Source: Gammaproteobacteria bacterium
GTDB taxonomy: Bacteria; Pseudomonadota; Gammaproteobacteria; SZUA-140
DNA length: 64,000 bases
Direction of reading: 5' to 3'
Assembly (NCBI GenBank): GCA_016712635.1
Contig: JADJQS010000002.1
Coordinates: 248,001 to 312,000, forward strand
Under the pieces are notes generated by a model. That model saw only the letters and a list, made by a program, of their open reading frames with translations, did not search any database and had not been told where the DNA came from. Made by a program: the position numbers and the translations under genes. The stretch's first letter is position 1. Every line of letters begins with the position of its first letter. Below, in pieces: positions 46,480-57,152 of the stretch.

Positions 46480-47765
46480 GCCGCCCGCTCCGCCGCACCG
46501 ACCAGGCAGCGCTTGTGCCTGATGTGGTATTCGAATTCATCGTGGAAATGCTTCAGGAAGCTCTGCACCGGCCACGCCGCGGCATCGCCGAAGGCGCAGA
46601 TCGTGCGCCCCTCGATGCGGCCGGCGGTCTTCTTCAGCAGATCCAGGTCCTCCGGCCGGCCCGCGCCCTCCTCGATGCGCTTGACCACGCGCCACAGCCA
46701 GCCGGTGCCCTCGCGGCACGGGGTGCACTGGCCGCACGATTCCGCGTAGTAGAAGCGCGAGATGCGCAGCAGCGCCTGCACCATGCAGGTCGAGTCGTCC
46801 ATCACGATCACGCCGCCGGAACCGAGCGCGGAGCCCGCCTTGGACAGCGAGTCGTAATCCATGTTGCACTCCATGATCGCCGCCGCCGGCATCACCGGCA
46901 TGGAGGATCCGCCCGGGATCACCGCCTTGAGCTTGCGGCCCTTGCGCACCCCGCCCGCCATTTCGAGCAGATCGCGGAACGGCGTGCCCATCGGGACTTC
47001 GTAGTTCCCGGGTTTGTTGACGTGGCCCGATACCGAGAAGATCTTCACGCCGCCGTTGTTCGGCTTGCCGAGTTCGAGGAACCACTCGCCGCCGTTGTGG
47101 ATGATGGACGGGACCGAGGCCAGGGTTTCGGTGTTGTTGATCGTGGTCGGGCAGCCGTACAGGCCGAAGTTGGCCGGGAACGGCGGCTTGAAGCGCGGCT
47201 GCCCCTTCTTGCCCTCGAGCGACTCGAGCAGGGCGGTCTCCTCGCCGCAGATGTAGGCGCCCGCGCCGAGGTGCGAATGGAGCTCGAAATCGACGCCCGA
47301 ACCGAGGATGTTGCGGCCGATCAGTCCGGCGGCGCGCGCCTCCCTCAGGGCGGCCTCGAAACGCTCGAAGGGCTCATGATGGAATTCGCCGCGCATGTAG
47401 TTGTAGCCGACGGTGGCGCCGATCGCGTAGCCCGCGATAGCCATGCCCTCGATCAGCGCGTGCGGATTGAAGCGCAGGATGTCGCGGTCCTTGCAGGTGC
47501 CCGGCTCGCTCTCGTCCGAGTTGCACACGATGTACTTCTGCGCGGGCGAGCTGCGCGGCATGAAGCTCCACTTGAGGCCGGTCGGAAAGCCCGCGCCGCC
47601 GCGTCCGCGCAGCGCCGACTTCTTGAGCTCGTTGATGATCTCCTCGGGGGGGATGCGCTCGGCCAGCACCTTCTTCCAGGCCTCGTAGCCGTCCTCCTTG
47701 AGATAGGTCTCGAACGACCACGGGACGGCGTGTTTCAGGGTTCGAAAGCAGACTTCGTTGGCCAT
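46476..47765 (-). CDS. nuoF: NADH-quinone oxidoreductase subunit F
   Basis: 429-residue NADH-oxidising subunit. RGRGGAGFPTGLKWSFMP binds FMN; GAGAYICGEETALLESLEGK binds NADH; ESCGQCTPCREGTGWLWRVV gives the N3 4Fe-4S ligands. The start codon is ATG 47765 behind GGGAGAG; a GTG one codon upstream is possible. Confidence 0.96.
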   Translation of the reverse strand: MANEVCFRTLKHAVPWSFETYLKEDGYEAWKKVLAERIPPEEIINELKKSALRGRGGAGFPTGLKWSFMPRSSPAQKYIVCNSDESEPGTCKDRDILRFNPHALIEGMAIAGYAIGATVGYNYMRGEFHHEPFERFEAALREARAAGLIGRNILGSGVDFELHSHLGAGAYICGEETALLESLEGKKGQPRFKPPFPANFGLYGCPTTINNTETLASVPSIIHNGGEWFLELGKPNNGGVKIFSVSGHVNKPGNYEVPMGTPFRDLLEMAGGVRKGRKLKAVIPGGSSMPVMPAAAIMECNMDYDSLSKAGSALGSGGVIVMDDSTCMVQALLRISRFYYAESCGQCTPCREGTGWLWRVVKRIEEGAGRPEDLDLLKKTAGRIEGRTICAFGDAAAWPVQSFLKHFHDEFEYHIRHKRCLVGAAERAA

Positions 47766-47784
47766 CACATCTCTCCCTGCCGCG

Positions 47785-48288
47785 TCACTTCAACGAGCCC
47801 AGTACCGCGTCGACCTGCTCCGGCGTCAGGTTCTCGTGATAATGCCCGTCGACCGCCATCATCGGCGCCCCGCAGCAAGCGGCCAGGCACTCCTCCTCGC
47901 GCTTGAGCGTGAACCTGCCGTCCGCCGAGGTGCCGCCCACCTTGACGCCGTACTTGCGCTCGATGTGCCGGAGGATATCGTCGGCGCCGCCCAGCATGCA
48001 CGAGATATTATTGCACACCGAGACCATGTGGCGGCCGACCGGCTCCCGCTCGTACATGCTGTAGAAGCTCGCCACCTCGTACACCGCGATCGGCGGCAGC
48101 TCCAGGTACTCCGCCACCGCGTCCATCAGCCCGGTACTGAGCCAGCCGCCGTTCTCCTCCTGCACGATGCTGAGCGCGGGCAGCAGCGCCGAGCGCTTGC
48201 GTTCGGCCGGGTACTTGGCGATCCAGGCGTCGATCTCGCCGCGGGCGTGCGCGGATATCAGGTCATGTGTGCCTTCCCTGCCGCTCAT
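47785..48288 (-). CDS. nuoE: NADH-quinone oxidoreductase subunit E
   Basis: 167-residue thioredoxin-like 2Fe-2S subunit (N1a): VSVCNNISCMLGGADDIL and EECLAACCGAPMMAVDG supply the four cysteines. Starts by TGATG overlap with nuoD. Confidence 0.96.
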   Translation of the reverse strand: MSGREGTHDLISAHARGEIDAWIAKYPAERKRSALLPALSIVQEENGGWLSTGLMDAVAEYLELPPIAVYEVASFYSMYEREPVGRHMVSVCNNISCMLGGADDILRHIERKYGVKVGGTSADGRFTLKREEECLAACCGAPMMAVDGHYHENLTPEQVDAVLGSLK

Positions 48289-49541
48289 CAGCGATCGACC
48301 TCCCCGAATACGATGTCCTGGGTGCCGATGATCGCCACCACGTCGGCGATCATGTGGCCGCGCACCATCTCGTCGAGTGCGGCGATGTGGGCGAAACCGG
48401 GCGCGCGGATCTTGAGCCGATAGGGCTTGTTGGAACCGTCGGAGACGATGTACACGCCGAACTCGCCCTTGGGATGCTCGACCGCCGCGTAGGCCTCGCC
48501 CGCCGGCACGCAGTAACCCTCGGTGAACAGTTTGAAATGGTGGATCAGCGCCTCCATGTCGCCCTTCATGTCGGTGCGCTGCGGCGGCGTCACCTTGTGG
48601 TCGTCGGCCATCACCGGGCCGGGGTTGGCGCGCAGCCAGTCGATGCACTGGCGGACGATGCGGTTGGACTGCCGCATCTCCTCGATGCGCACCAGGTAGC
48701 GGTCATAGCAGTCGCCGGCCACGCCCACCGGCACGTCGAAGTCGAGACGGTCGTACACCTCGTACGGCTGCTTCTTGCGCAGGTCCCACTCGACGCCGGA
48801 ACCGCGCAGCATGGGGCCGGTGAAGCCGAGCTGGAGCGCCCGCTCCGGGCTCACCACGCCGATGCCGACGGTGCGCTGCTTCCAGATGCGGTTGTCGGTC
48901 AGCAGGGTTTCGTATTCGTCGATGTAGCCGGGGAAACGCTCGGTGAAGGCCTGCAGGAAATCCAGCAGGGACCCCTGGCGGTCACGGTTGCGCGCGGTGG
49001 TCTCCTTCGCGTTGTGCCACTGCGATTCGCGGTACTGCGGCATGGTCGGCGGCAGGTCGCGGTAGACGCCGCCGGGACGCAGGTAGGTCGCATGCATGCG
49101 CGCGCCGGATACCGCCTCGTAGCAGTCGAGCAGGTCCTCGCGCTCGCGGAAGGCGTACAGGAACACCGTCATCGCACCGATGTCGAGCGCGTGCGCGCCG
49201 ACCCACAGCAGGTGATTCAGGATGCGCGTGACCTCGGCATACATGACGCGGATATACTGCGCGCGCAGCGGCGGCTCGACGCCGAGCAGCTTCTCGATCG
49301 CCAGCACATAGCCGTGCTCGTTGCACATCATGGACACGTAATCGAGCCGGTCCATGTAGCCGATGCTCTGGTTGTAGGGCTTGCTTTCGGCCAGCTTCTC
49401 GGTGGCGCGGTGCAGCAGGCCGATGTGCGGATCGGCGCGCTCGATCACCTCGCCGTCGAGCTCGAGCACCAGCCGCAGCACGCCGTGCGCGGACGGATGC
49501 TGCGGGCCGAAGTTCATGGTGTAGTTGCGGATCTCAGCCAT
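48288..49541 (-). CDS. nuoD: NADH-quinone oxidoreductase subunit D
   Basis: 417-residue 49-kDa subunit lining the quinone site. MNFGPQHPSAHGVLRLVLEL is the signature with the conserved histidine; GFTGPMLRGSGVEWDLRKKQ and the C-terminal QDIVFGEVDR are typical. Separate from nuoC (not fused as in E. coli). Confidence 0.96.
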   Translation of the reverse strand: MAEIRNYTMNFGPQHPSAHGVLRLVLELDGEVIERADPHIGLLHRATEKLAESKPYNQSIGYMDRLDYVSMMCNEHGYVLAIEKLLGVEPPLRAQYIRVMYAEVTRILNHLLWVGAHALDIGAMTVFLYAFREREDLLDCYEAVSGARMHATYLRPGGVYRDLPPTMPQYRESQWHNAKETTARNRDRQGSLLDFLQAFTERFPGYIDEYETLLTDNRIWKQRTVGIGVVSPERALQLGFTGPMLRGSGVEWDLRKKQPYEVYDRLDFDVPVGVAGDCYDRYLVRIEEMRQSNRIVRQCIDWLRANPGPVMADDHKVTPPQRTDMKGDMEALIHHFKLFTEGYCVPAGEAYAAVEHPKGEFGVYIVSDGSNKPYRLKIRAPGFAHIAALDEMVRGHMIADVVAIIGTQDIVFGEVDR

Positions 49542-50154
49542 TCTCGCGTCCCGTTCCGTTCCTGACCAGGTAGCGGTGATCGTGCCGGATCACCTTGGGG
49601 ATGTTGACGCGCGGCTCGATGCTCACCGGCTCGTAGATCACGCGGCGCTTTTCCGGGTCGTAACGCATCTCGACATTGCCCGAGAGCGGGAAATCCTTGC
49701 GGAACGGATGACCGATGAAGCCGTAATCGGTGAGGATGCGGCGCAGGTCGGGATGCCCGTCGAACAGGATGCCGAACAGGTCGAAGGCCTCGCGCTCGTA
49801 CCAGTTCGCCGCAGCCCACACGCCGATCACCGAATCCACGCGCGGGTAGTCATCATCGAGCCAGGCGCGCAGGCGGATGCGCCGGTTATGGTCGATCGAC
49901 AGCAGGTGGTAGACCGCGGCATAGCGCGGGCCGCCGCGGGTGCCGTCGCCGTAATCCAGATAATCCACGCCACACAGGTCGATGAGCTGCCTGAAGGCGA
50001 ACTCGGGCTCGTCGTGCAGCGCGCGGCAGGTCTCGAACAGCTGCGCGGGCGCGACTTCGACGGTAAGCTCGCCGAGCGCGAGGACGCAGGAATCAATCGC
50101 GCCGCCAAACCGCTGCCGCACGCGTTCGCTCAATGTCTGCAGGGAATCGGCCAT
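49534..50154 (-). CDS. nuoC: NADH-quinone oxidoreductase subunit C
   Basis: 206-residue 30-kDa subunit. AANWYEREAFDLFGILFDGH and DLRRILTDYGFIGHPFRKDF are the family signatures. Overlaps nuoD by 8 bp. Confidence 0.96.
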   Translation of the reverse strand: MADSLQTLSERVRQRFGGAIDSCVLALGELTVEVAPAQLFETCRALHDEPEFAFRQLIDLCGVDYLDYGDGTRGGPRYAAVYHLLSIDHNRRIRLRAWLDDDYPRVDSVIGVWAAANWYEREAFDLFGILFDGHPDLRRILTDYGFIGHPFRKDFPLSGNVEMRYDPEKRRVIYEPVSIEPRVNIPKVIRHDHRYLVRNGTGRENG

Positions 50155-50160
50155 GGCGTG

Positions 50161-50637
50161 TCAGCGGGCGATGGTGTTGGTGCGCTTGATCTTGTTCTGC
50201 AACTGGATGATGCCGTACAGCAGCGCTTCGGCGGTCGGCGGACAGCCCGGCACGTAGATGTCGACCGGCACGATTCGGTCGCAGCCGCGCACCACGGAAT
50301 AGGAATAGTGATAATACCCGCCTCCGTTGGCACATGAACCCATCGAGATCACCCAGCGCGGCTCGCTCATCTGGTCATAGACCTTGCGCAGCGCGGGAGC
50401 CATCTTGTTGACCAGGGTGCCGGCGACGATCATCACGTCGGACTGGCGCGGGCTGGGCCGGAACACCACGCCGAAGCGGTCGAGGTCGTAGCGCGCGGCG
50501 CCGGCATGCATCATCTCCACCGCGCAGCAGGCGAGCCCGAAGGTCATCGGCCACAGCGAACCGGTGCGCGCCCAGTTGATCAGCTTGTCGGCCGTGGTGG
50601 TGAGCACTCCTTCGTTGAAAACGCCCTCTATTCCCAT
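50161..50637 (-). CDS. nuoB: NADH-quinone oxidoreductase subunit B
   Basis: 158-residue subunit that binds cluster N2, the electron donor to quinone: GLACCAVEMM with tandem cysteines, SMGSCANGGG and VPGCPPTAEAL. ATG 50637 overlaps nuoA by 10 bp. Confidence 0.97.
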   Translation of the reverse strand: MGIEGVFNEGVLTTTADKLINWARTGSLWPMTFGLACCAVEMMHAGAARYDLDRFGVVFRPSPRQSDVMIVAGTLVNKMAPALRKVYDQMSEPRWVISMGSCANGGGYYHYSYSVVRGCDRIVPVDIYVPGCPPTAEALLYGIIQLQNKIKRTNTIAR

Positions 50638-50984
50638 TCCAGCGCACCCTTCTTCCACTCGTAGATGAAGCCGACGACGAGAATGGCGAGGAACACCACC
50701 ATCGAGATGAAGCCGAACATGCCGATCTCCTCGAGCACCACGGCCCAGGGAAACAGGAAGGCGATCTCGAGGTCGAAGATGATGAACAGGATGGCGACGA
50801 GGTAGTAACGCACGTCGAACTTCATGCGCGAGTCCTCGAACGCCTCGAAGCCGCACTCGTAGGGTGACAGCTTCTCGCTGTCGGGGCGGTGCGGCGCCAG
50901 CACGAAACCCGCGACCAGGGGCGCGATTCCGAAGAACAGCCCGAGGACGAGAAAAACCAGTATTGGCAGATAATTTTCCAGCAT
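50628..50984 (-). CDS. nuoA: NADH-quinone oxidoreductase subunit A
   Basis: 118-residue, three-helix subunit. KLSPYECGFEAFEDSRMKFD holds the conserved cysteine loop; YYLVAILFIIFDLEIAFLFP the second helix. First gene of the 14-gene operon; preceded by a structured leader and a candidate promoter. Confidence 0.96.
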   Translation of the reverse strand: MLENYLPILVFLVLGLFFGIAPLVAGFVLAPHRPDSEKLSPYECGFEAFEDSRMKFDVRYYLVAILFIIFDLEIAFLFPWAVVLEEIGMFGFISMVVFLAILVVGFIYEWKKGALEWE

Positions 50985-51077
50985 GGTTACAGTCGGATTG
51001 TTAAGGCCCGGATGGTCTTGCGCCGAGGCGCACCGTAGCACGGCTCACCTCTCGAAGAAGACTCCCCCCTGCAAATG

Positions 51078-51162
51078 GACTGAACTGCTTTTTATTATGT
51101 TTGGCCGCGATCTTTACGGCCACGAGCTGTTCAGTCTAGGCCAGCGCTTCGCGCGGTGTCAA
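51078..51162 (-). promoter_or_regulatory. Candidate promoter and structured leader of the nuo operon
   Basis: On the minus strand TTGACA (51162-51157) and TAGACT (51138-51133) are separated by 18 bp, a good sigma-70-like pair, pointing at nuoA. Just downstream are nested inverted repeats: GACTGAAC/GTTCAGTC (51136-51129 with 51085-51078) around GGCCG/CGGCC (51121-51117 with 51107-51103). The outer stem overlaps the -10 element, so the structure could form in DNA or in an RNA starting further upstream (for instance from the tRNA-Leu promoter). Confidence 0.45.
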
Positions 51163-51251
51163 GCCGGAAACAGCCTGGAATTATTTGGATAAACAGGCAA
51201 ATAGAAGGTATTTAGACTTCATGCTGAACAGGGGCGCGATGCCCCCGCAGA

Positions 51252-51336
51252 TGGTGCCGATGGCCGGACTCGAACCGGCACGGCTTGCGCCACCGCCCCC
51301 TCAAGACGGCGTGTCTACCAATTTCACCACATCGGC
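51252..51336 (-). tRNA. tRNA-Leu (anticodon GAG)
   Basis: 85 bases on the minus strand with a CCA end encoded. The 7-bp acceptor stem GCCGATG pairs with CATCGGC; the anticodon loop reads TCTTGAGGG with GAG (Leu, CUC/CUU); a long variable arm (class II) and the T arm GCCGGTTCGAGTCCGGC are present. It lies between secG and the nuo operon, its usual place in gammaproteobacteria. Confidence 0.95.
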
Positions 51337-51394
51337 AATTTACTCGCGCGCCGCACCGCGGCGCGTGGCGGACTCCGTGGCGGAGCCCGACGCT

Positions 51395-51766
51395 TTACTG
51401 CTGCCCGGCTTGCCCGGGGGAATCTTCCTGCGCGGAGGGAGGCTCGTCCGGCAGCGGCGGCAGGTCTGCGGGTCCGGCGGGAAGCTCCTGTCCGGGCGCC
51501 GGCGCCGACAGATCCGTGACGCTTCCGCGTTCGGTGCGCTGGCTGTAGACATAGGCGAGCGCGAGACTGGAGATGAAAAACAGCGCCGCCAGCACCGCGG
51601 TCGCACGCGTGAGGAAGGACGCGGAACCACGCGCGCCGAACACCGTCTGCGAGGCGCCGCTGCCGAAGGCCGCCCCGATATCGGCGCCGCGGCCGCGCTG
51701 GATCAGCACGAGGCCGACCAGCACAACGGAGATCAGGATATGCAACACGATCAGGAACGGCAACAT
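51395..51766 (-). CDS. secG: Preprotein translocase subunit SecG
   Basis: 123-residue inner membrane subunit of SecYEG. MLPFLIVLHILISVVLVGLV and LVLIQRGRGADIGAAFGSGA are the SecG signatures; a second helix (TAVLAALFFISSLALAYVYS) follows, then a long Pro/Ala/Glu tail. Downstream of tpiA by 42 bp and upstream of tRNA-Leu. Confidence 0.95.
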   Translation of the reverse strand: MLPFLIVLHILISVVLVGLVLIQRGRGADIGAAFGSGASQTVFGARGSASFLTRATAVLAALFFISSLALAYVYSQRTERGSVTDLSAPAPGQELPAGPADLPPLPDEPPSAQEDSPGQAGQQ

Positions 51767-51808
51767 TTCATTTACCTGTTAGCAATGACGCGCGACAGCG
51801 CCGGAATC

Positions 51809-52573
51809 TCAGGCGGCCTGCGCCGCCCGGCAGATCTCCAGAAAATCTTCCGCCTTCAGCGAGGCGCCGCCGATCAGGCCGCCGTCGATGTCTTCCATGG
51901 CGAACAGCTCGGCGGCATTCGATCCCTTGACGCTGCCGCCGTACAGGATGCGCAGCGCGGCCGCCGCATCCTTGTTCCGCCGGGCGATGCGCCGGCGGAT
52001 GAAATCGTGCACCTCCTGCGCCTGCGCCGGCGATGCCGTGCGTCCGGTGCCGATGGCCCATACCGGTTCGTAGGCGACGACGGCCCGCTCGAGCGCGGCC
52101 GGCGCGTCCACCGCATCGAGGACGGCGTCAAGCTGGCGTGCGATCACCGCCTCCGTCGTGCCGTTCTCGCGCTCCTCCAGCAGTTCCCCGACACACAGGA
52201 TCGGAACCAGTCCCGCCGCAGTCGCGGCGGCGAATTTGCGCGCCACCAGGGCGTCGCCCTCGCCGTACAGGGTGCGCCGCTCGGAATGCCCGATGATGAC
52301 ATAACGGCAACCGAAGTCGCGCAGCATGGCGCCGGAGATCTCGCCGGTGAAGGCGCCCGCCGCGGACTCCTGACACAGGTTCTGGCCGCCCCAGGCGACC
52401 GCTCCGCCCGCGAGCGCGGACTCGACCTCCGCCAGGTACACGAAGGGCGGACACACGGCGATGTCCACTCCCGGGGTCCGCGCGGCGCCCGCGCGCACCG
52501 CCTCGAGCAGGCCGCTGATGCCCGCACGAGTACCGTTCATCTTCCAGTTGCCTGCAACCAGAGGTCGGCGCAT
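51809..52573 (-). CDS. tpiA: Triosephosphate isomerase
   Basis: 254-residue glycolytic TIM barrel. VAGNWKMNGTRAG contains the catalytic Asn-Lys, VIIGHSERRTLYGEGD the catalytic histidine, AYEPVWAIGTGRTASPAQAQ the catalytic glutamate, and ILYGGSVKGSNA the phosphate loop. ATG 52573 fits the family. Confidence 0.97.
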   Translation of the reverse strand: MRRPLVAGNWKMNGTRAGISGLLEAVRAGAARTPGVDIAVCPPFVYLAEVESALAGGAVAWGGQNLCQESAAGAFTGEISGAMLRDFGCRYVIIGHSERRTLYGEGDALVARKFAAATAAGLVPILCVGELLEERENGTTEAVIARQLDAVLDAVDAPAALERAVVAYEPVWAIGTGRTASPAQAQEVHDFIRRRIARRNKDAAAALRILYGGSVKGSNAAELFAMEDIDGGLIGGASLKAEDFLEICRAAQAA

Positions 52574-52679
52574 CCTCGAAAAACCCTTGTGGTGTCGCGG
52601 AAAACGCTGAAGCTTACCGCCACCGCCGGAATAAATCAATTCGGCGGCGCAGCGGATACGCGCGGGATGCGGGGAATGC

Positions 52680-54050
52680 TCAGGCGTTGCCGGTGCGGCC
52701 GCCGGACTGGCGCGCCTGCTCCTCGCCGATGACGGCCGCGAGACGCTGCGCGATGGCCTTGACCTGCTGGGGATCAATCCCTTCCACCATCACGCGCAGC
52801 ACCGGCTCGGTGCCCGAGGGACGCAGCAGCAGGCGGCCCTCGCTGCCAAGGGCGGACTCCGCCTCGGCGACAGCGGCGGTGACGGCCGGCGAACGCGTGT
52901 GGCTGAAGCCCTTCTCTATCGGGACGTTGATCATGTGCTGCGGGTATTTGGCCATTCCGGCCTTGAGCTCGTGCAGGGTGCAGCCGGAGCGCACCATGAA
53001 TTCGAGCACCTGCAGCGCGGCGACGATGCCGTCTCCGGTGGTGGTGCGGTCGAGGCAGATGATGTGGCCGGAGGATTCTCCGCCCAGCGACCAGCCACCC
53101 TGCAGCAGCAGGTCCATCACGTAGCGGTCACCGACCTGCGCCCGCTTGAGAGACACCCCCAGCTCCGCCAGCGCGTGCTCCAGCCCGAGGTTGCTCATCA
53201 CGGTGCCCACCACCGTGCCGAGTTCGTGCCCGGCCTTGAGGCGCGCGCGCGTGATTATGTACAGCAGTTCGTCGCCGTCCACCGCCTCGCCGCGGTGATC
53301 GACCATGATGACGCGGTCACCGTCGCCGTCGAGCGCGATGCCGAGGTCGGCCTTGTGCTCGAGTACGGCGGCCTGGATGTGCTGCGGCTGGGTCGCGCCA
53401 CACTTGTCGTTGATGTTGAGGCCGTTGGGCGCGACGCCGATCCTGACCACCTCGGCCCCGAGTTCGCTGAACACGCTCGGCGCGACGTGATAGGTGGCGC
53501 CGTGCGCGCAGTCGACCACGATCTTCAGGCCGCGCAGCTCGAGCCCGGAGGCAATCGTGCTCTTGCAGAATTCGATGTAGCGCCCCGCCGCGTCCACCAC
53601 CCGCTCGGCCTTGCCGAGTTCGGCTGACTCGCGCGTGACCATGGGCTCTTCCAGCATCGCCTCGATCGCCGCCTCGGTCTCGTCCGGCAGCTTGTGGCCG
53701 CGCGCGGAGAAGAACTTGATGCCGTTATCGTAATAGGGATTATGCGACGCGCTGATCACGATGCCGGCCTGTGCGTGCAGCGTGCGCGTCAGGTAGGCGA
53801 TTGCCGGAGTGGGCATCGGACCGAGCAGCAGGATGTCGACACCCGCGGCGGACAGGCCGGCCTGCAGGGCCGACTCGAACATGTAGCCCGAGATGCGCGT
53901 GTCCTTGCCGACCAGCACCTTGCCGTGCTGGCGCGGCGCCAGCACGCGGCCGACGGCCCAGCCCAGCTTGAGCACGAATTCCGCGGTGATCGGCTCCCTG
54001 CCCACCCGTCCGCGGATACCGTCGGTTCCGAAATAGCGCCGGCTGTTCAT
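52680..54050 (-). CDS. glmM: Phosphoglucosamine mutase
   Basis: 456-residue enzyme of UDP-GlcNAc synthesis. MNSRRYFGTDGIRGRVG is the start; the phosphoserine loop is GIVISASHNPYYDNGIKFFS; the metal loop IALDGDGDRVIMVD; the sugar loop GGESSGHIICLD; the phosphate loop LLRPSGTEPVLRVMVE. Its ATG is preceded by only five bases before a GGGGACAGA hairpin, so no normal Shine-Dalgarno is visible. It follows folP, as in E. coli. Confidence 0.96.
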   Translation of the reverse strand: MNSRRYFGTDGIRGRVGREPITAEFVLKLGWAVGRVLAPRQHGKVLVGKDTRISGYMFESALQAGLSAAGVDILLLGPMPTPAIAYLTRTLHAQAGIVISASHNPYYDNGIKFFSARGHKLPDETEAAIEAMLEEPMVTRESAELGKAERVVDAAGRYIEFCKSTIASGLELRGLKIVVDCAHGATYHVAPSVFSELGAEVVRIGVAPNGLNINDKCGATQPQHIQAAVLEHKADLGIALDGDGDRVIMVDHRGEAVDGDELLYIITRARLKAGHELGTVVGTVMSNLGLEHALAELGVSLKRAQVGDRYVMDLLLQGGWSLGGESSGHIICLDRTTTGDGIVAALQVLEFMVRSGCTLHELKAGMAKYPQHMINVPIEKGFSHTRSPAVTAAVAEAESALGSEGRLLLRPSGTEPVLRVMVEGIDPQQVKAIAQRLAAVIGEEQARQSGGRTGNA

Positions 54051-54054
54051 TATA

Positions 54055-54205
54055 GGGGACAGATTTAAAATCCGTCCTCCGCCTCCTCAATCAAATCGCT
54101 GCACTCCGAGGACGGATTTGTAATCTGTCCCCATATAATCCGGGGACAGATTGTGAAATCTGTCCCCTCCTGCGGTGGTAGGGGACGGATTTCAAATCCG
54201 TCCCC
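54055..54205. repeat. Cluster of GGGGACAGA hairpins between folP and glmM
   Basis: GGGGACAGATTTAAAATCC (54055-54079, continuing GTCCTC), its inverted partner GAGGACGGATTTGTAATC (54108-54132), then self-palindromic copies GGGGACAGATTGTGAAATC (54142-54167) and GGGGACGGATTTCAAATCC (54181-54205). The first lies against the glmM start codon; the last starts one base from the folP stop codon. They fill nearly the whole 156-bp gap. Confidence 0.8.
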
Positions 54206-54206
54206 A

Positions 54207-55085
54207 TCAGATACTTTCCATCACCGCGCCGCACAACCGCGCCGCGTCCACGGTGGCGGCGACGTCGTGCGCACGCACGATCGACGCCCCCTGCCACACC
54301 GCCAGCGTGGCCAGGGCAATACTACCATAAAGGCGCCCCTCCACCGGATGCCCGAGCACCGTGCCGATCAGCGACTTGCGCGAAAGCCCGACCAGCAGCG
54401 GGCAGTCCAGCTCGCGGAACCGGTCGAGCCGGCGCAGCAGCTCCAGGTTGTGTGTCGCGGTCTTGCCGAAGCCGAAGCCAGGATCGACCAGCAGGCGCGC
54501 GCGCGGGATGCCGGCGCGCAGGCAGGCCTCGATGCGCGCGGAAAGGAACTCCATGACCTCGCGCACCACGTCGTCATAATGCGGCGCCTGCTGCATGGTG
54601 CGCGGCTCGCCCTGCATGTGCATCAGGCAGACCGGCACGCCCAGCTCGCGCGCCGCCTCCAGCGCGCCCGGTTCCCGCAGCGCGCGCACGTCGTTGATCA
54701 GCCCGGCGCCGGCGGCGACCGCCGCGCGCATCACGGCGGGCTTGCTGGTGTCGACGGATATCACCGCTGCCGGCACGGCGGCGCGGATCTCCCGGATGAC
54801 GGGAATAATGCGCTCAATTTCCTCCGCCTCCGCCACCGCGCCCGCGCCGGGGCGGGTCGACTCGCCGCCGACATCGATGATCGCGGCGCCCTCCCCAGTC
54901 ATGCGCAGTGCGCGCGCCACCGCGGTTTGCGGCGAAAAAAAATCACCCCCGTCCCAGAATGAGTCGGGGGTGACGTTGAGGATGCCCATGACCTGGGGAC
55001 GGGTCAGATCCAGCGAACGGTCGCCGCATTGAAGCGTACGCCCGCCCGCCGGCTGTCTGGCGGGGTGTATCGTCGTGGCCTGCAT
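54207..55085 (-). CDS. folP: Dihydropteroate synthase
   Basis: 292-residue folate enzyme, the sulfonamide target. MGILNVTPDSFWDGGDFF is signature 1 and AAIIDVGGESTRPGAGAVAE signature 2; LLVDPGFGFGKTATHNLELL is conserved. ATG 55085 chosen; the frame stays open upstream without a plausible start. Downstream of ftsH by 40 bp. Confidence 0.96.
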   Translation of the reverse strand: MQATTIHPARQPAGGRTLQCGDRSLDLTRPQVMGILNVTPDSFWDGGDFFSPQTAVARALRMTGEGAAIIDVGGESTRPGAGAVAEAEEIERIIPVIREIRAAVPAAVISVDTSKPAVMRAAVAAGAGLINDVRALREPGALEAARELGVPVCLMHMQGEPRTMQQAPHYDDVVREVMEFLSARIEACLRAGIPRARLLVDPGFGFGKTATHNLELLRRLDRFRELDCPLLVGLSRKSLIGTVLGHPVEGRLYGSIALATLAVWQGASIVRAHDVAATVDAARLCGAVMESI

Positions 55086-55125
55086 GCCGCGCTGCGCCCG
55101 CGGTGGTCGCGCCGGAAGCCGGGGA

Positions 55126-57048
<1,923 letters not shown>

Positions 57049-57152
57049 GTCACTCAATGTCCTGCATCTCCCCGGCTAACGTTGCACTGTACCTGTATGC
57101 CCGCCTTTTCCATCTTACTTGCTTTGCCCGCATTAACCAACCATGCGGCGTG

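Noticed and set aside
54055..54205. Possible small CRISPR-like array
   Set aside because: The units are palindromic inverted repeats without regular spacers and occur singly elsewhere; no cas genes are present.
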